NCBI GenBank assembly: GCA_027064265.1
Contig: JAMOQA010000032.1
Location: 1-22,702 of the forward strand
Direction of reading: 5' to 3'
Length of the DNA stretch: 22,702 bases
Origin: Acidobacteriota bacterium
Lineage (GTDB): Bacteria > Acidobacteriota > Polarisedimenticolia > J045
The notes under the pieces were generated by a model, which was not told where the DNA came from, did not search any database, and saw nothing but the letters and a program-made list of their open reading frames with translations. Each line of letters opens with the position of its first letter. Position 1 is the stretch's first letter. Position numbers and translations under genes: made by a program. This document shows, piece by piece, positions 20,942 to 22,702 of the stretch.

Positions 20942-22702
20942 GTGGCCCGAACCCGGCGAAGGGTGACGAAGAAGCGGACGACGCCTCGTTCGTCCCGCCG
21001 ATCCCGGCGCTCCCGGGCCCGGTGGTGGGCGGGAGGGCTCGCGCTGCTCCTCGCCCTCCTCGCGTGGGGGGTTCTCGCTCTCGCGGTCAGCGGGGAGAGG
21101 GCCGTACGTCACCTGCGGCGGGCGCCGCGGCTCGCCCCGGTGCGGGTGCTCTCCACTCCGCCCGTCCTCGCGAAGGGGATGGCCCTCGATCCGGGGACCC
21201 TCGCCGCGGCTCTCCGGGCCCTCGGGTACCGGGAGACCCGCGGGGCCGCCCGGCTGCCGGGGAGCTGGCGGCTCCGTGCCGACGGCCTCGAGATCTACCG
21301 GCGAGCCTGCCCGGTTCCGGGCGGGCGCCTGCCCGCCGCCTGGATCCGTGTCGTCGTTCGGGGGGGCAGGGTGGCGCGGCTGCTCGGCCCCGACGGGCGG
21401 CCCGTGTCGTCCTTCACCCTGGAACCGCTCGTCCTCGGGGCGTTCCGCGGCCCCCGCCTGCAGGAGCGTCGCCCGCGCCCCCTCGCCGCCTTTCCCGAGC
21501 GTCTCGTCCGGGCGGTGCTCGCCGCGGAGGACAGCCGCTTCTGGCGGCACCGCGGGATCGACCCCCGGGCGGTCCTGCGCGCTCTCCTCGCGGACCTCCG
21601 GGGTGGGGGACCTCTCCAGGGGGGGAGCACGATCACCCAGCAGCTGGTGAAGAACCGGCTGGTCGGGAGCCGACGCACCCTGGGCCGGAAGGTTCGCGAG
21701 GCACTGCTCGCCGCCTGGATCGAGACCCGGATGTCCAAGGAGGAGATCCTGGCGGCGTACCTGAACGAGGTCTACCTCGGGCAGGACGGCCCCGTCTCGA
21801 TCGTGGGCCTGCCGGCGGCCAGCCGGTTCTGGTTCGGCAAGGACGTGGGCGACCTGGAGCTGCCGGAGATGGCGACCCTCGCCGGGATGATCTCGTCGCC
21901 TGGCCGGTTCGACCCGCGGCGCCACCCGGAGGCGGCACGGAAACGGCGCAACTGGGTCCTCGGGCGGATGGCCGCCCTCGGGTGGCTCGATCCGTCGGAG
22001 GCGGAGGCGGCCCGGCGGGCTCCCCTGGCGGTGGTGCCGCCGCCTCGCCGCCTCGACCCCGCGGGGGACGTTCTCGACGCGGTGCGCCGCGAGCTGGTCC
22101 GGCGGGGATGGGAACCGGCGCCGGGACCGGTGCCGGTCACGGTCCACACCAGCATCGATCCGTTCCTCGAGCGAAGGGTACGCCGGGCCCTCGCGGGCCA
22201 GCTCCGACGGCTCGAGCGGGAACGCCCCTCCCGCCGGCCCCTCGAGGGGGCGGTGGTCGTCCTCCGGCCCGCGACCGGCGAGGTGATCGCCCTGGTCGGC
22301 GGGCGCGAAGGGACACCCGGGGGCTTCGACCGCGCCCTCGCCGCGCGGCGGCAGCCCGGCTCCTCCTTCAAGCCGTTCGTCGCCCTCGCGGCCCTTGCCT
22401 CCGGGCGGTACGTCCCGGCGAGCCGTCTCGCGGACGCGCCCCTCGAGGTGCCGACCCCGCGGGGGCCCTGGCGGCCGCGCAACCACGACGGGACGTGGCA
22501 CGGCGTGGTGACCCTGCGGGAAGCCCTCGTCCATTCCTGGAACGTGCCCTTCGTCCGGCTCGGTCTCGCCCTCGGGCACCGGGAGCTGGCCCGCCGGGCG
22601 TCGGCGGTCGGTTTCGACCAGGTGCCGGACGTTCCCTCGCTTCCCCTCGGCACCCTCGAGGTTTCTCCCCTGGAACTGGCTGCCGCCTATGGCACCCTGG
22701 GA
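20942..22702 (+). CDS. mrcB: PBP1B-type bifunctional peptidoglycan glycosyltransferase/transpeptidase, partial
   Basis: Class A penicillin-binding protein that polymerises and crosslinks peptidoglycan at the inner membrane. The right edge cuts it after 587 residues. A very basic cytoplasmic N-terminus (~1-30) leads to one membrane anchor (~31-50). Residues ~60-170 resemble the UB2H domain of PBP1B, which in E. coli contacts the outer-membrane activator LpoB. The glycosyltransferase has catalytic E196 (AAEDSRFWRH), QGGSTITQQL from 226 and YLNEVYLGQ. The transpeptidase shows S474-S-F-K477 and S532-W-N534; the KTG motif lies beyond the window. The GTG at 20942 follows GGAGGAG. I see no -10 better than GATGAT at 20916. 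The mrcB name follows domain layout, not proven orthology. Confidence 0.92.
   Translation, partial: MARTRRRVTKKRTTPRSSRRSRRSRARWWAGGLALLLALLAWGVLALAVSGERAVRHLRRAPRLAPVRVLSTPPVLAKGMALDPGTLAAALRALGYRETRGAARLPGSWRLRADGLEIYRRACPVPGGRLPAAWIRVVVRGGRVARLLGPDGRPVSSFTLEPLVLGAFRGPRLQERRPRPLAAFPERLVRAVLAAEDSRFWRHRGIDPRAVLRALLADLRGGGPLQGGSTITQQLVKNRLVGSRRTLGRKVREALLAAWIETRMSKEEILAAYLNEVYLGQDGPVSIVGLPAASRFWFGKDVGDLELPEMATLAGMISSPGRFDPRRHPEAARKRRNWVLGRMAALGWLDPSEAEAARRAPLAVVPPPRRLDPAGDVLDAVRRELVRRGWEPAPGPVPVTVHTSIDPFLERRVRRALAGQLRRLERERPSRRPLEGAVVVLRPATGEVIALVGGREGTPGGFDRALAARRQPGSSFKPFVALAALASGRYVPASRLADAPLEVPTPRGPWRPRNHDGTWHGVVTLREALVHSWNVPFVRLGLALGHRELARRASAVGFDQVPDVPSLPLGTLEVSPLELAAAYGTLG

Noticed and set aside
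18989..22579. Minus-strand open frame of about 1,200 codons across the right end
   Set aside because: It is antisense to the PBP1B-type gene and out of frame with both secreted-protein genes; low-complexity translation without domains.

Overview
This is a very GC-rich bacterial chromosomal segment (GC at nearly every third codon position, starts split between ATG, GTG and TTG, purine-rich GGAGG-type ribosome sites). It is densely packed with ordinary housekeeping-like genes. I see no phage, IS, CRISPR or plasmid features. The gene mix (sulfatase-like lipoprotein with TPRs, rhomboid with helical-repeat tail, AsmA, PBP1B-type enzyme) implies a diderm. An Acidobacteriota-like lineage is my guess, but no marker here settles the phylum.

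Layout. 1-1735 (-): an FprA-like di-iron metallo-beta-lactamase domain fused to a GGDEF cyclase, cut by the left edge. 1895-3286 (+): RNase E/G. 3293-4980 (-): a translationally coupled pair, a lysine 6-dehydrogenase-like oxidoreductase and a hotdog acyl-CoA thioesterase. 5078-6559 (+): rhomboid protease. 6583-8226 (-): tRNA-His followed by hisS. 8310-11642 (+): sirtuin, AsmA protein and DUF2752 membrane protein. 11618-13407 (-): a ParA ATPase carrying a C-terminal glycogen-binding (CBM48/AMPK-beta type) domain, coupled to an unknown gene. 13635-14875 (+): coupled HAD phosphatase and NUDIX hydrolase. 14883-16172 (-): dicarboxylate/amino-acid symporter. 16256-18957 (+): sulfatase-fold/TPR lipoprotein, then a metallo-beta-lactamase hydrolase. 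18985-20826 (-): two secreted proteins, one an 11-residue-repeat solenoid. 20942-22702 (+): PBP1B-type peptidoglycan synthase, cut by the right edge.

Three things stand out. (1) The ParA-CBM48 fusion keeps the residues that hold glycogen in AMPK beta, which suggests a partition ATPase that recognises or positions a glucan cargo, with the coupled downstream gene as candidate partner. (2) The tRNA-His lacks an encoded G-1, has A73 and a G1-U72 pair, and sits directly upstream of a hisS whose motif 2 loop is of the divergent type known from a subgroup of alphaproteobacteria; this looks like a linked divergent HisRS/tRNA-His pair. (3) The di-iron/GGDEF fusion keeps nearly all metal ligands and is a plausible O2- or NO-responsive cyclic-di-GMP enzyme.

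Many transcription units begin about 20-55 nt downstream of a good -10 hexamer with no convincing -35 box. Convergent genes end within 7-30 nt of each other, or overlap, without U-tract terminators.
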